Assembly (NCBI RefSeq): GCF_027107535.1
Contig: NZ_CP114283.1
Span: forward strand, 7,068,001-7,132,000
Direction: 5' to 3'
DNA: 64,000 bases
Source: Streptomyces aurantiacus
GTDB taxonomy: Bacteria > Actinomycetota > Actinomycetes > Streptomycetales > Streptomycetaceae
Part shown: one piece after another, positions 63,180-64,000 of the stretch
Layout: every line of letters begins with the position of its first letter
Position numbering within the stretch: position 1 is the stretch's first letter
The notes under the pieces: generated by a model
What the model saw: only the letters and a program-made list of their open reading frames with translations
Databases searched by the model: none
What the model was told of the DNA's origin: nothing
Translations under genes and position numbers: made by a program

Positions 63180-64000
63180 ATGTCAGAACAAGACCCCTGC
63201 AGCGGTTCCGGTTCGCGTCGCCGCTGCGCCGTGGTGGGCCTGGGCGCCCGTGCCCGGCTGTTCACCGAAGCGCTGGCCGGGCCGCACGCGGACCGCATCG
63301 ACCTCGTCGGGTTCTGCGACGTCAACGCGCACCGGGTGGCCGTCCACAACGGCTGGATCGCGGACGACCACCCCGGCCGGGAGCCCGTACCGGCGTACGC
63401 CGCCGAGGACTTCGACCTGATGCTGCGGCGCGAGCGGGTGGATCTGGTCGTGGTGTGCAGCGTCGACCGGACCCACGACGACTACATCGTGCGCGCGCTG
63501 GAGGCGGGCTGCGACGTGGTCACCGAGAAGCCGATGACCACCGACGCCGACCGCGCCCGCCGCATCCTTCAGGCCCGGCGCCGCTCCGGCCGCGAGGTGC
63601 GGGTGGCGTTCAACTACCGCTACAACCCGGTGCATTCGGCCGTACGGGAGCTGATCGCGGCCGGGGAGATCGGCGAGGTCGGCTCGGTGCACTTCGAGTG
63701 GCTGCTCGACCTGCGGCACGGCGCGGACTACTTCCGGCGCTGGCACCGGAACAAGGCCGACTCCGGCGGCCTGATGGTCCACAAGTCGACCCACCACTTC
63801 GACCTGGTGAACTGGTGGCTGAACACCGAGCCCCGGACGGTCTTCGCGCAGGGCGGCCTCTTCTTCTACGGCGACGAGGCCGGCCGGCGCCGGGGACTCG
63901 CCCGCCCCTACGCCCGCGCCCACGGCTCCCCCGCCGCCCAGGGCGACCCCTTCGCCGTACACCTGGCGGACTCGGCGGTGCTCAGCGCGCTGTACCTCGA
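63180..64000 (+). CDS. Gfo/Idh/MocA-family oxidoreductase, 3' end outside window
   Basis: An open frame from ATG 63180 (GGGAAGG ahead) continues to the window end, giving 273 residues so far. The N-terminal Rossmann fold begins CAVVGLGARARLFTEAL and FCDVNAHR, continues with LVVVCSVDRTHDDYI, and has VTEKPMTTD with the catalytic EKP lysine. GGLMVHKSTHHFDLVNWWL provides the second catalytic motif. Members oxidise or reduce sugars, inositols or their derivatives with NAD(P). Divergence from the second ABC operon suggests it processes the imported sugar. Confidence 0.92.
   Translation, partial: MSEQDPCSGSGSRRRCAVVGLGARARLFTEALAGPHADRIDLVGFCDVNAHRVAVHNGWIADDHPGREPVPAYAAEDFDLMLRRERVDLVVVCSVDRTHDDYIVRALEAGCDVVTEKPMTTDADRARRILQARRRSGREVRVAFNYRYNPVHSAVRELIAAGEIGEVGSVHFEWLLDLRHGADYFRRWHRNKADSGGLMVHKSTHHFDLVNWWLNTEPRTVFAQGGLFFYGDEAGRRRGLARPYARAHGSPAAQGDPFAVHLADSAVLSALYL

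Overview
The window reads as chromosomal DNA of a Streptomyces or close relative. It is very GC-rich, uses GTG starts freely, has strong GC bias at third codon positions and shows only one in-frame TTA codon that I found. Its content is also typical of the genus: RNase Sa-type secreted RNase, PAS-SpoIIE phosphatase, LAL-type LuxR regulator, GH46 chitosanase, trypsin, and sugar ABC operons without their own ATPase. I saw no tRNA, rRNA, IS element, CRISPR array, att site or origin.

Layout. 1-3.5 kb: 3' part of a secreted guanyl-specific RNase, a PAS/SpoIIE phosphatase, a DHFR-like reductase and a divergent SDR. 3.6-10.2 kb: allantoicase, allantoinase, the divergent IclR regulator (AllR type), a small conserved protein, a MobA-like nucleotidyltransferase and malate synthase. 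10.2-17 kb: a coupled HipA-like kinase/Rdx pair, two divergent IucA/IucC (NIS) siderophore synthetases and a two-gene VWA membrane/exported operon. 17-23.4 kb: HxlR regulator and divergent aminotransferase, a hotdog thioesterase carrying the TTA codon, an NmrA-like reductase, an AraC regulator and chitosanase with a CsnR-type operator. 23.5-34.6 kb: purine permease, 8-oxoguanine deaminase, urate oxidase, HIU hydrolase, OHCU decarboxylase, a small HTH protein, a DUF77-like protein, hydroxypyruvate isomerase, tartronate semialdehyde reductase and glyoxylate carboligase. 34.7-44.9 kb: zinc-ribbon protein with a decayed Mrr-like domain, GNAT, two coupled acyl-CoA ligases, two LuxR-type regulators, trypsin. 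45-50.3 kb: winged-helix protein, CorA, then a decayed stretch with gene fragments around an intact TetR/hydrolase pair that shares three copies of a perfect operator. 50.3-64 kb: LacI regulator, a CUT1 sugar ABC system with GH42 beta-galactosidase and a secreted sialidase-fold/ricin protein, then a second CUT1 system with a YesL-like protein and a divergent Gfo/Idh/MocA oxidoreductase cut by the window end.

How it fits together. About 30 kb encodes a nearly complete purine-to-central-metabolism route: 8-oxoguanine to urate to 5-hydroxyisourate to OHCU to allantoin to allantoate to ureidoglycolate, then glyoxylate used by malate synthase or by the Gcl/Hyi/GlxR glycerate route. The transcription units are scattered, but I find one palindrome family (TTCC-N7-GGAA, usually as pairs exactly 21 bp apart) in front of allR, allB, malate synthase, hyi, gcl and, degenerately, uraD. 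That matches regulation by the AllR-type protein encoded here. Ureidoglycolate lyase, glycerate kinase and xanthine dehydrogenase are not visible in the window.
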